The position numbers and the translations under genes were made by a program. The notes under the pieces are model-generated. The model worked only from the letters and a program-made list of their open reading frames with translations, did not search any database and was not told where the DNA came from. Below, one piece after another: positions 7,239 through 15,219 of a DNA stretch of 64,000 bases. The DNA comes from Aequorivita echinoideorum (GTDB lineage: Bacteria > Bacteroidota > Bacteroidia > Flavobacteriales > Flavobacteriaceae): positions 162,117 through 226,116 of the forward strand of contig NZ_JAHCTB010000005.1 in the NCBI RefSeq assembly GCF_018476645.1. The letters run 5' to 3'. Within the stretch, counting starts at the first letter, position 1. Each line of letters opens with the position of its first letter.

Positions 7239-8663
7239 TTAACAATCGCTGAGATAGACTTTTACCGCAAGCCCGCCCTCGCTGGTCTCCTTGTATTTAT
7301 TGTTCATATCCTTCGCGGTTTCCCACATCGTTTCAATTACACTGTCAAGTGGAACTTTGGCTTTGCTCGGGTCACTGTCCAATGCCATTTCACAGGCATT
7401 TATTGCCTTTATCGCGCCCATGGCATTGCGCTCAATGCAGGGAATTTGTACCAAACCCGCTATTGGATCGCAGGTCATCCCTAAATGATGTTCCATGGCA
7501 ATTTCGCTGGCCATCAAGCATTGCTCTGGAGTGCCGCCCATTAACTCACAAAGTGCGCCGGCCGCCATAGAAGATGAAACGCCAATTTCTGCCTGGCAAC
7601 CGCCCATGGCCGCTGAAATGGTTGAGCCTTTTTTGAAAATACTGCCAATTTCCCCCGAAACCAAAAGAAATTTCCGGATATCCTCAAAATTGGCGTCGTG
7701 GTTTTCAATAACCAAATAATACATCAAAACGGCGGGGATTACGCCTGCGCTTCCGTTTGTAGGCGCGGTAACCACACGGCCCAACGAAGCATTGACTTCA
7801 TTTACGGCCAGTGCGAAACAGGAGACCCATTTCAAAATTTGTCTGAATTTTACTTCCGTGCCTCTTATGGCTTCAATCCACTCCTCAGCATTGGAATATT
7901 TTGCCTCACCTATTAGATTTTTATGTGTGTTGAAGGCGCGTCGCTGTACTTTTAATCCACCGGGGAGAATGCCCTCGGTGTGGCAGCCCACAAACATGGA
8001 ATCCAGCATTACATCCCAAATTTTCTTCAGTCCGTCATTGATTTCAGTTTCGGTTCGCAGCGATTTTTCATTTTCCAGCACTATTTCAGAAATTGATTTT
8101 CCCTCGGCTTTGCAATAGGCGAGGAGCTCGGTGCCTTTTTCAACGGGAAATGGGAATTGTGCAAATTTTGCCAATTTCGCTTTTTTTCGCTTGCGCTCTT
8201 TCTTTACGGTGAATCCGCCGCCAATGGAATAAAACGAAGAAGATTTTTTTGATCCATCTTTCAGCGTTGCCCGGAATGTCATTCCGTTAGGGTGAAATTC
8301 CAGAAATTTACGGTTGAATTTTATGTTTTCCTTCGGCACAAAAGGAACTTCAAGCTCGCCATTCAATTTCAATTTATTTTCCGAAGTAATAAAATCAATT
8401 TCCTTATCTATATTTTCAATGGGGAAAGTTACGGGGTCAAAACCCGAAAGGCCCATCATTACGGCAATATCCGTTGCGTGACCTTTTCCTGTAAGCGAAA
8501 GGGAGCCATAAAGGTCCACTGAAATTTCGGCTACATTATCAAAATTATTTTTCTCCTTCAATTCGCCAATCCATCGCAATGCGGCGCGCCACGGCCCCAG
8601 AGTGTGGGAGCTGGACGGGCCAACCCCAATTTTCAACATATCAAAAACGCTGATGCTTTCCAT
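7239..8663 (-). CDS. sdaA: L-serine ammonia-lyase (iron-sulfur type)
   Basis: Single-chain [4Fe-4S] L-serine dehydratase of 474 residues, converting serine to pyruvate and ammonia. The N-terminal beta domain carries GPSSSHTLGPWRAA and the C-terminal domain carries GCQAEIGVSSSMAAGAL. Cluster ligands are expected to be Cys356, Cys398 and Cys409. The last residue is Cys474 in VYLSDC, matching the family feature in which the C-terminal cysteine tail reaches into the active site and completes the cluster. Length and motifs are normal. Confidence 0.95.
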   Translation of the reverse strand: MESISVFDMLKIGVGPSSSHTLGPWRAALRWIGELKEKNNFDNVAEISVDLYGSLSLTGKGHATDIAVMMGLSGFDPVTFPIENIDKEIDFITSENKLKLNGELEVPFVPKENIKFNRKFLEFHPNGMTFRATLKDGSKKSSSFYSIGGGFTVKKERKRKKAKLAKFAQFPFPVEKGTELLAYCKAEGKSISEIVLENEKSLRTETEINDGLKKIWDVMLDSMFVGCHTEGILPGGLKVQRRAFNTHKNLIGEAKYSNAEEWIEAIRGTEVKFRQILKWVSCFALAVNEVNASLGRVVTAPTNGSAGVIPAVLMYYLVIENHDANFEDIRKFLLVSGEIGSIFKKGSTISAAMGGCQAEIGVSSSMAAGALCELMGGTPEQCLMASEIAMEHHLGMTCDPIAGLVQIPCIERNAMGAIKAINACEMALDSDPSKAKVPLDSVIETMWETAKDMNNKYKETSEGGLAVKVYLSDC

Positions 8664-8743
8664 AATTTTAGTCTTAAGCCAAACCTAAGAAATTTTCAGG
8701 GAATGACTAACTTGAAAAATAGTAATTGTAAATAAAATTAATT

Positions 8744-8798
8744 GGAAATATTCCATAAAATAGGAAATATTCCTATTTTTGAAATATGGAAATATTCA
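8744..8798. promoter_or_regulatory. Triplicated operator-like repeat upstream of umuD
   Basis: Three direct copies of GGAAATATTC(C/A) begin at 8744, 8763 and 8788. The first two are followed by C (GGAAATATTCC); the third overlaps the start codon of umuD. Each unit is a near-palindrome (GGAA-ATA-TTCC). Spacings are 19 and 25 bp. An exact TAnnTTTG box, TATTTTTG (8774-8781), lies between copies two and three, so bound repressor would cover the promoter. The identity of the regulator is unknown. Confidence 0.55.
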
Positions 8799-9154
8799 CT
8801 TCGGGCAAACTCACAAAAGTAAAAAGCCGGCATGAACCGGGCGTCTCAAAACAGACTGGTTTTTCCAGCCCTGCCACGCATTATCTGGAACCCACTATTG
8901 ATTTGAATCAAGAACTGGTAATCAATCGCGACGCCACCTTTTTTGTACGCATTGATGGAAATGCCTTTACGGAATATAATATTCTCGATAAGGATGTATT
9001 GGTTATTGACCGCTCGCTATCTCGAACTTTTAATGATTTGGCGCTTGTTATAAAAGAAGGTGAATTTAAGATTCAGCGAATTCCGTTTGGTTTTTCAGAG
9101 GAAGAAATCACCGTTTGGGGAATAATTACTTATATAATCCACTACGCCCGATGA
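8786..9154 (+). CDS. umuD: UmuD-like S24 protein lacking catalytic residues
   Basis: 122 residues that align without gaps to residues 1-100 of E. coli UmuD as I recall that sequence: GFSSPATHYLEPTIDLNQEL corresponds to GFPSPAADYVEQRIDLNQLL. The three self-cleavage determinants differ: the Cys24-Gly25 scissile site is Thr24-Gly25, the nucleophile Ser60 (GDSM) is Ala60 (GNAF), and the general-base Lys97 is Gln97 (EGEFKIQRI). The protein therefore should not self-process. The C-terminal beta core (VLVIDRSL, WGIITYIIHYAR) is intact and the protein ends like UmuD. Its stop overlaps the umuC start (ATGA), so the pair is translationally coupled, supporting a UmuD-like partner role for the polymerase subunit. 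Confidence 0.88.
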   Translation: MEIFTSGKLTKVKSRHEPGVSKQTGFSSPATHYLEPTIDLNQELVINRDATFFVRIDGNAFTEYNILDKDVLVIDRSLSRTFNDLALVIKEGEFKIQRIPFGFSEEEITVWGIITYIIHYAR

Positions 9155-10422
9155 TTGCTTTAGTTGATTGCAATAGCTTTTATGCTTGCTGCGAACAGGT
9201 TTTTCGTCCCGATCTTTTGGGAAAACCTGTGGTGGTTTTAAGCAACAATGATGGCTGTGTTATTGCAGCAAACAAAGAGGCGAAGGCAATTACGGATATC
9301 CCCATGTTTGAGCCTGTTTTCAAAATTAAAGACCAGTTGGTTGCCCGAAAAGTGAATTTTTTCTCTTCCAATTACACGCTTTATGGAGAGATGTCCCAAC
9401 GGGTAATGAATATCCTCGGCACATTTTCACCGAATGTTGAAATTTACAGTATTGATGAAGCCTTTGTGGATCTCTCAGGGATGAACAACTTTTCCCTATA
9501 TGAATATGGGCATTTAATAAAAGATACTATTTTCCGAAATACGGGATTGCCCGTGGGCGTAGGCATTGCGCCCACAAAAGTATTGGCAAAGCTCGCAAAC
9601 CGAATGTCCAAGAAAATTGAAGAAAACAATCACGTTTTTGTAATCGATTCCAAAGAAAAAAGAATTGAAGCGTTGAAATGGTGTGAGATAGGTGATGTTT
9701 GGGGCATCGGTAGAAAGCACGCAGAACGTCTGAAAAATATTGGAGTTTTTAATGCCTTTCAATTTACTGAAATACCATTGCAATGGGTTCGAAAAGAGAT
9801 GACCGTGGTGGGGGAGCGCACGTGGCGGGAACTTAGAGGCGAACCCTGTAAGGAATTTGTAACCCAACCGCCACCAAAAAAAGGAATTGGTACCGCAAAA
9901 TCCTTCGGCATAAAATTGCTCGATTTAGAACGTATTGAAGAAGCTTGTGCTTACTATATTAGCGAAGTGAGTGAAATATTACGCGCCCAAAAATCCTGCG
10001 CTACCTATGTCCACGTGTTCATCGTTACCAATTACCATAGTAATGTGGACAAGCAATATTCTAATAAACGAACGGTGACATTGGATATTCCCACAAACGA
10101 TACGTTCAAGCTTATTACCGCCGCACGAAAGGCACTGGTTGAAATTTACAAACCGGGCTATCGCTATAAAAAAGTGGGAGTGGACCTGAGCGGAATTATT
10201 CCCGAGGAGTATGTGCAGGGAAATCTGTTCCACCAGCCATCAAAATTGAACAATGAAAAGCTTATAAAAACCTTTGATGCCATCAATCGAAAATTCGGGA
10301 AAGCGACCATTTCTTCAGGATTAGTAGGTACGCGCGTTAACGAATGGGAACTCATTAAAAAAGAACGAAGTTCCCGATATACCACACAATGGGAAGAATT
10401 ACTTTGCATAAATTCTGAATAA
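9151..10422 (+). CDS. umuC: Y-family DNA polymerase V catalytic subunit
   Basis: 423-residue translesion polymerase. The start MIALVDCNSFYACCEQVF overlaps the umuD stop by four bases; an earlier in-frame Met at 9115 lies inside umuD and is not favoured. Catalytic acidic residues are Asp6 in LVDCN and Asp102/Glu103 in SIDEAFVDLSG; Tyr11 is the likely steric gate. The helix-hairpin-helix region (VWGIGRKHAERLKNIGV) and the little-finger and C-terminal UmuC-type domain are present, and length matches the family (about 420). It acts on damaged DNA with its UmuD partner. The active site looks intact, in contrast to UmuD. Confidence 0.95.
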   Translation: MIALVDCNSFYACCEQVFRPDLLGKPVVVLSNNDGCVIAANKEAKAITDIPMFEPVFKIKDQLVARKVNFFSSNYTLYGEMSQRVMNILGTFSPNVEIYSIDEAFVDLSGMNNFSLYEYGHLIKDTIFRNTGLPVGVGIAPTKVLAKLANRMSKKIEENNHVFVIDSKEKRIEALKWCEIGDVWGIGRKHAERLKNIGVFNAFQFTEIPLQWVRKEMTVVGERTWRELRGEPCKEFVTQPPPKKGIGTAKSFGIKLLDLERIEEACAYYISEVSEILRAQKSCATYVHVFIVTNYHSNVDKQYSNKRTVTLDIPTNDTFKLITAARKALVEIYKPGYRYKKVGVDLSGIIPEEYVQGNLFHQPSKLNNEKLIKTFDAINRKFGKATISSGLVGTRVNEWELIKKERSSRYTTQWEELLCINSE

Positions 10423-10424
10423 AA

Positions 10425-10469
10425 AAAAATTCCAAATGCCAAAAACAAATTTTGGCATTTGGAATTTTT
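10425..10469. terminator. Bidirectional terminator between umuC and the alcohol dehydrogenase
   Basis: Near-perfect 20-bp inverted repeat (10425-10444 and 10450-10469) with a 5-base loop and A/T tracts at both ends. It lies immediately after the umuC stop and 31 bp from the end of the convergent dehydrogenase gene, so it can serve both. Confidence 0.85.
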
Positions 10470-10499
10470 CAGCTTAGGTTAAGCGTACTATTCTATTTT

Positions 10500-11504
10500 T
10501 TATGGAACCAACACCACTCTAAATCTAGCTTTATTATCCATCATCTTTTTGAAGGCTTTTTCTACATCATCAAGTTTGAAGGTTTCAATCATTGGCTTTG
10601 TTCCGGTCAATGCGCTAAAATTGAGGGTATCCTCACTTTCTATCGCGGTCCCGCTGGGCCAACCGGAAACGGATTTTCGCTGTTGCAGCAATTGCATTGG
10701 CGAAACTTCAATGGCATCTCCCGTTGCACCGATGCAGATTAACTGGCCGTCAATTCCCAACCCGTCAATCACCGAACTAATGGCATCTGCGTGCGGTGCG
10801 GTGGCGACAATCAATTTGGCGCCACCCAATTTTTGTAGTTCTTTTACGGCATCTTCCTTTTTGGAATTAATGTAATGGTGCGCGCCCAAATCTTTGGCGA
10901 GTTTCTTTTTGTCATCAGAATGGGAGAGGGCAACTACTCTCATTCCCATTTTCTTTGCATACTGAACCGCCAAGTGACCCAGACCGCCAATTCCTTGTAC
11001 CGCAACCACATCGCCGGGACGGATGTTACTGTTTCGAATGGCATTGTACACGGTAATTCCGGCACACAAAAGCGGCGCCGCTTCTTCGGAAGAAAGTTCC
11101 TTCGGAATGCTTGCTACCGCTTCCTGCGGCGCGCACATATATTCGGCATAACCACCGTCGTACGATATTCCGCAGACCTTGGCGTTTTCGCAATTAATGA
11201 ACATACCACGACGGCAGGGCTTGCAAGTAAAGCAATGGCCACCGTGCCAGCCTACGCCCACGCGCTGTCCTTTTTTCCAGTTTTTCACATCTTTTCCAAC
11301 TTTTTCTATAGTACCCACAACTTCGTGGCCGGGCACGCGCGGATATTCCAACCCGGGGAAACCGCCCTGTTTCACGAAATTATCGCTGTGGCAAATTCCG
11401 CATGCTTCAACTTTAATTAATACTTCGTTTTCTTTTGGGGTAGGTTTATCAATTTCAACTATTTTGAAATCGGCTCCTGCTTTTGGTACTTGTACTGCTT
11501 TCAT
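10500..11504 (-). CDS. Zinc-dependent alcohol dehydrogenase (MDR family)
   Basis: 334-residue medium-chain dehydrogenase. The catalytic zinc site is built from the Cys35/Cys38 region (ACGICHSD), His60-Glu61 (GHEVVG) and a later Cys in PLLCAGITVYNAIR. The structural zinc lobe has Cys91, 94, 97 and 105. A Rossmann motif GIGGLGHLAVQYAKKMG binds NAD(P). The sequence resembles AdhP/AdhA-type ethanol-active enzymes, but the substrate is not certain. The gene stands alone; its upstream region is filled with low-complexity repeats. Confidence 0.92.
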   Translation of the reverse strand: MKAVQVPKAGADFKIVEIDKPTPKENEVLIKVEACGICHSDNFVKQGGFPGLEYPRVPGHEVVGTIEKVGKDVKNWKKGQRVGVGWHGGHCFTCKPCRRGMFINCENAKVCGISYDGGYAEYMCAPQEAVASIPKELSSEEAAPLLCAGITVYNAIRNSNIRPGDVVAVQGIGGLGHLAVQYAKKMGMRVVALSHSDDKKKLAKDLGAHHYINSKKEDAVKELQKLGGAKLIVATAPHADAISSVIDGLGIDGQLICIGATGDAIEVSPMQLLQQRKSVSGWPSGTAIESEDTLNFSALTGTKPMIETFKLDDVEKAFKKMMDNKARFRVVLVP

Positions 11505-11565
11505 ATTTTTGGTTTATGAGATTATGAGATTATAAGTTTATGGGATTTCTGGCTCTTGACTCTTG

Positions 11566-11608
11566 ACTTTTCGCTTTTCGCTTTTCGCTTTTCGCTTTTC
11601 GCTTTTTT
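11566..11608. repeat. Tandem CTTTTCG heptanucleotide array
   Basis: Five to six consecutive copies of the 7-bp unit CTTTTCG, ending in CTTTTTT, lie about 60 bp upstream of the alcohol dehydrogenase start. Unit length 7 matches the other tandem array in the window (ACCATCA near 24 kb). The copy number is likely variable between strains. Confidence 0.8.
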
Positions 11609-11713
11609 CAAAGAATTTAAAAGTACAAATTGTAAAAATGCATTTGTTTTAAGGGAACGTTAATTGCTTCAATATGCTTTGATAAACTTAAATTTTGAAA
11701 ACAGTACGAATTT

Positions 11714-11774
11714 GCGTGAGGGATAGAAGACGCTATCGTGTAGCACTGATAGCCCGACCCGTTTAGGGGCACGC
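11714..11774. other. Compact GC-rich element that can fold as a three-way junction
   Basis: GCGTG (11714-11718) can pair with CACGC (11770-11774), enclosing a hairpin of GCTATCGTG (11732-11740) with CACTGATAGC (11744-11753, one bulged T) and a small CCC/GGG hairpin (11758-11769). The motifs GCGTGAGGGATAG and AGCCCGACCC strongly resemble an intergenic element I remember as recurrent in flavobacterial genomes, for which I know no function. It has no coding potential. Confidence 0.5.
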
Positions 11775-11797
11775 CCAAAATATCACAATTCCATTTT

Positions 11798-11832
11798 CTG
11801 CCACCTTGTCATACAATTTTCGCTGGCATAAT
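11798..11832 (+). promoter_or_regulatory. Candidate dnaK promoter with heat-shock-like inverted box
   Basis: CTGCCACCTTGTCAT (11798-11812) contains the imperfect inverted pair TGCCA/TGTCA, resembling boxes I recall before chaperone genes in Bacteroidetes. TTG at 11807-11809 followed after 19 bp by TAATCATTG (11829 onward) is an imperfect -33/-7 pair. The dnaK start is at 11896. No CIRCE element is seen. Tentative. Confidence 0.3.
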
Positions 11833-11895
11833 CATTGTCTTATACAGTCCGCAATTAAAAATTTCAGAAATAAATAATAACAATAAACAATAGAT

Positions 11896-13812
11896 ATGAG
11901 TAAAATAATTGGAATCGACTTAGGTACAACCAACTCCTGCGTTGCCGTGATGGAAGGTAGCGAGCCAACGGTTATTCCGAATGCCGAAGGAAAAAGGACA
12001 ACGCCTTCCGTGATTGCATTTGTGGAAGGTGGTGAAATTAAAGTAGGTGACCCGGCAAAACGCCAAGCGGTTACAAACCCAACAAAAACCATTAGCTCCA
12101 TAAAACGTTTTATGGGGAACAAATATTCAGAATCAAAAAGCGAAGCGGAACACGCAGCTTATAAAGTGGTAAAAGGTGACAACGATACCGCTCGTGTGGA
12201 TATTGATGGACGCATGTATACTCCACAGGAATTGAGCGCGATGATTCTTCAGAAAATGAAGAAAACCGCTGAGGATTACTTGGGTCAAGACGTTACCCGC
12301 GCGGTAATTACCGTTCCTGCCTATTTTAATGACAGTCAGCGTCACGCTACAAAAGAAGCGGGTGAAATTGCCGGACTTAAAGTGGAACGAATCATCAACG
12401 AGCCAACGGCTGCTGCACTTGCGTATGGTCTTGACAAAAAAGGAACCGACCAAAAAATAGTAGTTTTTGATTTTGGTGGTGGTACGCATGACGTGAGTAT
12501 CCTTGAATTGGGTGACGGCGTTTTTGAAGTACTGGCTACCGATGGTGATACCCACTTGGGTGGTGATGATGTTGACCAAAAAATCATTAACTGGTTGGCT
12601 GACGAATTTAAAAAAGAAGAAGATTTTGATTTGAAGAAAGATCCAATGGCGCTTCAGCGTTTGAAGGAAGCTGCCGAGAAAGCAAAAATTGAATTGTCTT
12701 CCTCAACCCAAACTGAAATCAATTTGCCATACATTACAGCTACTGCCAGCGGACCAAAGCACTTGGTAAAAACGTTGACGCGCGCCAAGTTCGAGCAATT
12801 GATCGAGGATCTTGTAAAAAGAACAATAGCCCCATGCGAAAAAGCACTGAAAGCTGCCGGATTGAGTAAAAGCGATATTGACGAAGTAATTTTGGTTGGT
12901 GGTTCTACCCGTATTCCTGCAGTGCAGGAAGCGGTGGAGAAATTCTTCGGAAAAAAACCGAGTAAAGGTGTAAACCCAGACGAAGTTGTGGCCGTAGGTG
13001 CTGCGATTCAAGGTGGTGTATTGACTGGAGATGTAAAAGACGTACTTCTTTTGGACGTAACGCCACTTTCCCTTGGTATTGAAACAATGGGCGGTGTAAT
13101 GACCAAATTGATTGAGGCCAATACAACCATCCCAACTAAGAAAAGTCAAGTGTTTTCTACTGCGGCAGACAATCAGCCGAGTGTTGAAATTCACGTGTTG
13201 CAAGGAGAGCGCCCAATGGCGAACGACAACAAAACAATCGGTCGTTTCCATTTGGATGGTATTCCACCAGCACAGCGCGGTACGCCACAGATTGAGGTAA
13301 CGTTTGATATTGATGCCAACGGTATTATCAAAGTAAGCGCTACCGACAAGGCGACCAACAAAACGCAGGATATCCGTATTGAGGCTTCTTCTGGATTGAC
13401 TGAAGAGGAAATCAAAAAGATGAAAGCGGATGCCGAGGCAAATGCCGAAAGCGATAAAAATGCGAAAGAAAAAGTTGAAAAACTGAATGAAGCGGATGGA
13501 ATAATCTTCCAGACTGAAAAGCAATTGAAGGAGTTTGGCGATAAATTATCTGACGATAAGAAAAAGCCAATTGAAGATGCTTTGGAAGAACTGAAGAAAG
13601 CGTACGAAACCAAAGAAGTTGAAACCATTCAACCTGCTTTGGATAAAATAAACGAAGCTTGGAAAACCGCTTCTGAAGAAATGTACAAAGCCCAAGCAGA
13701 ACAGCAAGGCGCCCCAACCGGTGATGCCGGGGCAGGAGCACAGCAGGGCAGCACTGGCGGAGGTTCCGAAAACAGCGATGTTGAGGACGTAGATTTTGAA
13801 GAAGTGAAGTAA
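11896..13812 (+). CDS. dnaK: Chaperone DnaK (Hsp70)
   Basis: 638-residue Hsp70. It begins [21 protein letters not shown] and has phosphate-binding motifs [18 protein letters not shown] and [13 protein letters not shown], the interdomain linker [19 protein letters not shown], a substrate-binding beta domain (about 390-500), a helical lid, and a C-terminal tail ending [17 protein letters not shown], comparable to the EEVK end of other DnaK proteins. Cytoplasmic protein-folding chaperone working with DnaJ/GrpE, neither of which is in the window. One unusual detail: GGGTHDVS has His where many homologues have Phe, a variation common in this phylum as far as I recall. Confidence 0.98.
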   Translation: MSKIIGIDLGTTNSCVAVMEGSEPTVIPNAEGKRTTPSVIAFVEGGEIKVGDPAKRQAVTNPTKTISSIKRFMGNKYSESKSEAEHAAYKVVKGDNDTARVDIDGRMYTPQELSAMILQKMKKTAEDYLGQDVTRAVITVPAYFNDSQRHATKEAGEIAGLKVERIINEPTAAALAYGLDKKGTDQKIVVFDFGGGTHDVSILELGDGVFEVLATDGDTHLGGDDVDQKIINWLADEFKKEEDFDLKKDPMALQRLKEAAEKAKIELSSSTQTEINLPYITATASGPKHLVKTLTRAKFEQLIEDLVKRTIAPCEKALKAAGLSKSDIDEVILVGGSTRIPAVQEAVEKFFGKKPSKGVNPDEVVAVGAAIQGGVLTGDVKDVLLLDVTPLSLGIETMGGVMTKLIEANTTIPTKKSQVFSTAADNQPSVEIHVLQGERPMANDNKTIGRFHLDGIPPAQRGTPQIEVTFDIDANGIIKVSATDKATNKTQDIRIEASSGLTEEEIKKMKADAEANAESDKNAKEKVEKLNEADGIIFQTEKQLKEFGDKLSDDKKKPIEDALEELKKAYETKEVETIQPALDKINEAWKTASEEMYKAQAEQQGAPTGDAGAGAQQGSTGGGSENSDVEDVDFEEVK

Positions 13813-13857
13813 AAGCCCCCTAATCCCCGAAGGGGGAATTGGGAAAAGCTTAAAATC

Positions 13858-13892
13858 AAAACCGCAACCTGTGAGGGTTGCGGTTTTTTTAT
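13858..13892. terminator. Terminator after dnaK
   Basis: A 10-bp perfect stem (13860-13869 with 13876-13885) is followed on the plus strand by a run of seven T. The minus strand also ends in a T-rich run, so it may serve the convergent small gene too. Just upstream (13815-13840) lies a CCCCC...GGGGG repeat common in these genomes. Confidence 0.85.
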
Positions 13893-13910
13893 CAGTCTAT
13901 TTGATGACAA

Positions 13911-14198
13911 CTAGATTTGTTTTTCAACGTATTCTTTCAATTCTTCATTATTCATCTTTAGTAATTTCTCAATTTTTCTGTCTTTAGAAATACCCTTGCC
14001 CAAATTCGCAGAATAAAGTTCTAAAACACTCTTGACTCCAGCTAAATTCCCCAAAAGTTTATTGTCCTTTTCGGCGGGATTCTCTATGGCAAATTTACTC
14101 CAACCAGCTAGGTACATAATCAATAAATCTGGATTTTCTGCAGTCATCCCTGTTTGGAATTCGCACAATTCTATTGAAAAGGTAGAAGTGCCGGTCAT
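13911..14198 (-). CDS. Small hypothetical protein
   Basis: 95 residues from the first Met (14198), or 78 from the second Met at 14147 (MTAENPDLLIMYLAGW). No signal peptide. The second half is helical and charged (SKDRKIEKLLKMNNEELKEYVEKQI). I do not recognise the family. It is convergent with dnaK and shares the terminator region. A terminator-like GC-rich hairpin lies only 20 bp upstream of the first start codon, which is odd and could argue for the later start or for leader regulation. Confidence 0.6.
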   Translation of the reverse strand: MTGTSTFSIELCEFQTGMTAENPDLLIMYLAGWSKFAIENPAEKDNKLLGNLAGVKSVLELYSANLGKGISKDRKIEKLLKMNNEELKEYVEKQI

Positions 14199-14217
14199 CC
14201 ATTGTAATAAATAAGAA

Positions 14218-14240
14218 AAGCGGCCCGAAAAGGCCGCCTT
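14218..14240 (-). terminator. GC-rich hairpin with T tract, read leftward
   Basis: GCGGCC (14220-14225) pairs with GGCCGC (14232-14237) around CGAAAA. On the minus strand the stem is followed by TTTT. It lies just upstream of the small minus-strand gene and downstream of no recognised gene, so it may be an attenuator or the end of a short unannotated transcript. Confidence 0.45.
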
Positions 14241-14332
14241 TAGAAAGCTTGTTTTTAACCAAATATTAAGCTTTAATGATTACTAAGCAAGTGGGGATTG
14301 CTTTCATAATCAAAGACAATATTAAATAAAAA

Positions 14333-14367
14333 CACGTTAACGTGAAAATTTAATCGATGAAATGCAC
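14333..14367 (-). promoter_or_regulatory. Putative regulatory motif, copy 1
   Basis: Contains the 12-bp perfect palindrome CACGTTAACGTG (14333-14344), then a 9-bp spacer, then TCGATGAAATGCAC. The second half is repeated identically at the same spacing upstream of the LRR gene (15220-15254). Here it lies about 135 bp upstream of the small gene ending at 13911. Confidence 0.4.
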
Positions 14368-14390
14368 TAATTTTTATTACTAAATACTGC

Positions 14391-14423
14391 CAAAAAAAAT
14401 AAACGACTCAATTTGAGCCGTTT
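14391..14423 (-). terminator. Terminator of the LRR gene
   Basis: A 9-bp stem with one mismatch (14401-14409 with 14415-14423) is followed on the minus strand by a run of eight T (14392-14399). It lies 32 bp after the LRR stop codon. Confidence 0.7.
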
Positions 14424-14454
14424 AGGAATTAAAGAAAAATGTGAGGAATTAATA

Positions 14455-15171
14455 CTAATCGTCAGAGTCCTCAGTTTCAAGTGCGATAACTGAGCGACCA
14501 AAATCATTTTGAGCGGAAAGATCCAAAAAGTTCATCGATGAACCTGATTTGGAAAGCAACACCACAGAAAAATTTTCGTGGTTTGTAAAATTATTTTCCG
14601 CTACTATAAGTTCTTTTAAATTTCTGCATTTAGCCAAACCTGCTGGTAAATTACCACTTAGTCTATTTTCAAAAATATTGAAAACTTCAATTTTTTTAAG
14701 ATTGGTAACATTTTGCGGCACACTTCCAGACAATTGGTTGCTACTCAAATGCAACTGCTTCAAATTAGATAAGTTTCCAAGTTCCTCCGGAATCTCACCT
14801 GTTAGTGAAGCACCATTTATTGCCAAGATTTCAAGGTTTTTCAAATTGCCCAATTCAGCTGGAATCGCTCCAGAGATAGGATTGAAACTCAATTCCAAAA
14901 CCTTCAAGTTTTCCAATTCTCCAAGAGATGAAGGCAAGGTTCCATTCACATTATTGAACAATAATCGTATTGAGGTAACACTATTATTTTCAACAGTAAC
15001 ACCGTTCCATTGATTGACCGGTTGCTCCAGATCCCAACCATCTACCCATTCCGGTCCATTAGTGGTATTGTAAAAATCAATAAGAACTTGTTTTTCCTTT
15101 TCGCTTATTTGTGCTACTAGCACACTCGCAAAAAACATAAATGCACAGGTAAATAGAGTAGTTTTCATCAT
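14455..15171 (-). CDS. Exported leucine-rich repeat protein (plant-type LRR)
   Basis: 238 residues with a signal peptide (MMKTTLFTCAFMFFASVLVAQ). After an LRRNT-like segment (LIDFYNTTNGPEWVDGWDLEQPVNQWNGV) come about five plant-type LRR units of the form LxxLxxLxLSxNxLxGxIPxxLGxLxx, for example LKQLHLSSNQLSGSVP. The C-terminal 40 residues are not LRR, and no T9SS sorting domain is present, so it is probably periplasmic or released. The acidic end is LETEDSDD. Such proteins usually mediate protein binding; the target is unknown. A conserved motif is shared upstream with the neighbouring small gene. Confidence 0.85.
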   Translation of the reverse strand: MMKTTLFTCAFMFFASVLVAQISEKEKQVLIDFYNTTNGPEWVDGWDLEQPVNQWNGVTVENNSVTSIRLLFNNVNGTLPSSLGELENLKVLELSFNPISGAIPAELGNLKNLEILAINGASLTGEIPEELGNLSNLKQLHLSSNQLSGSVPQNVTNLKKIEVFNIFENRLSGNLPAGLAKCRNLKELIVAENNFTNHENFSVVLLSKSGSSMNFLDLSAQNDFGRSVIALETEDSDD

Positions 15172-15219
15172 TTGGGGCTTGAATATGATCTTTTAAAACA
15201 GTGTAAAAGAACTATATTC

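Larger units (their letters stand above)
11505..11895. other. Intergenic region between adh and dnaK with repeats, a structured element and the dnaK promoter region
   Basis: 391 bp without a gene. From left to right it holds TGAGATTA-type short repeats (11515-11540), a CTTTTCG tandem array, a GC-rich foldable element (11714-11774), a possible heat-shock box, and the dnaK leader. The separate parts are listed individually. Confidence 0.7.

Noticed and set aside
9115..9150. Upstream start for umuC
   Set aside because: It would add 12 residues from inside umuD; the ATGA overlap at 9151 and the conserved MIALVDCNSFYA start fit the family.
12703..13524. 273-codon frame on the minus strand opposite dnaK
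   Set aside because: Entirely inside the dnaK coding region; composition is that of a mirror frame (many Phe, Arg, Cys) with no known motif.
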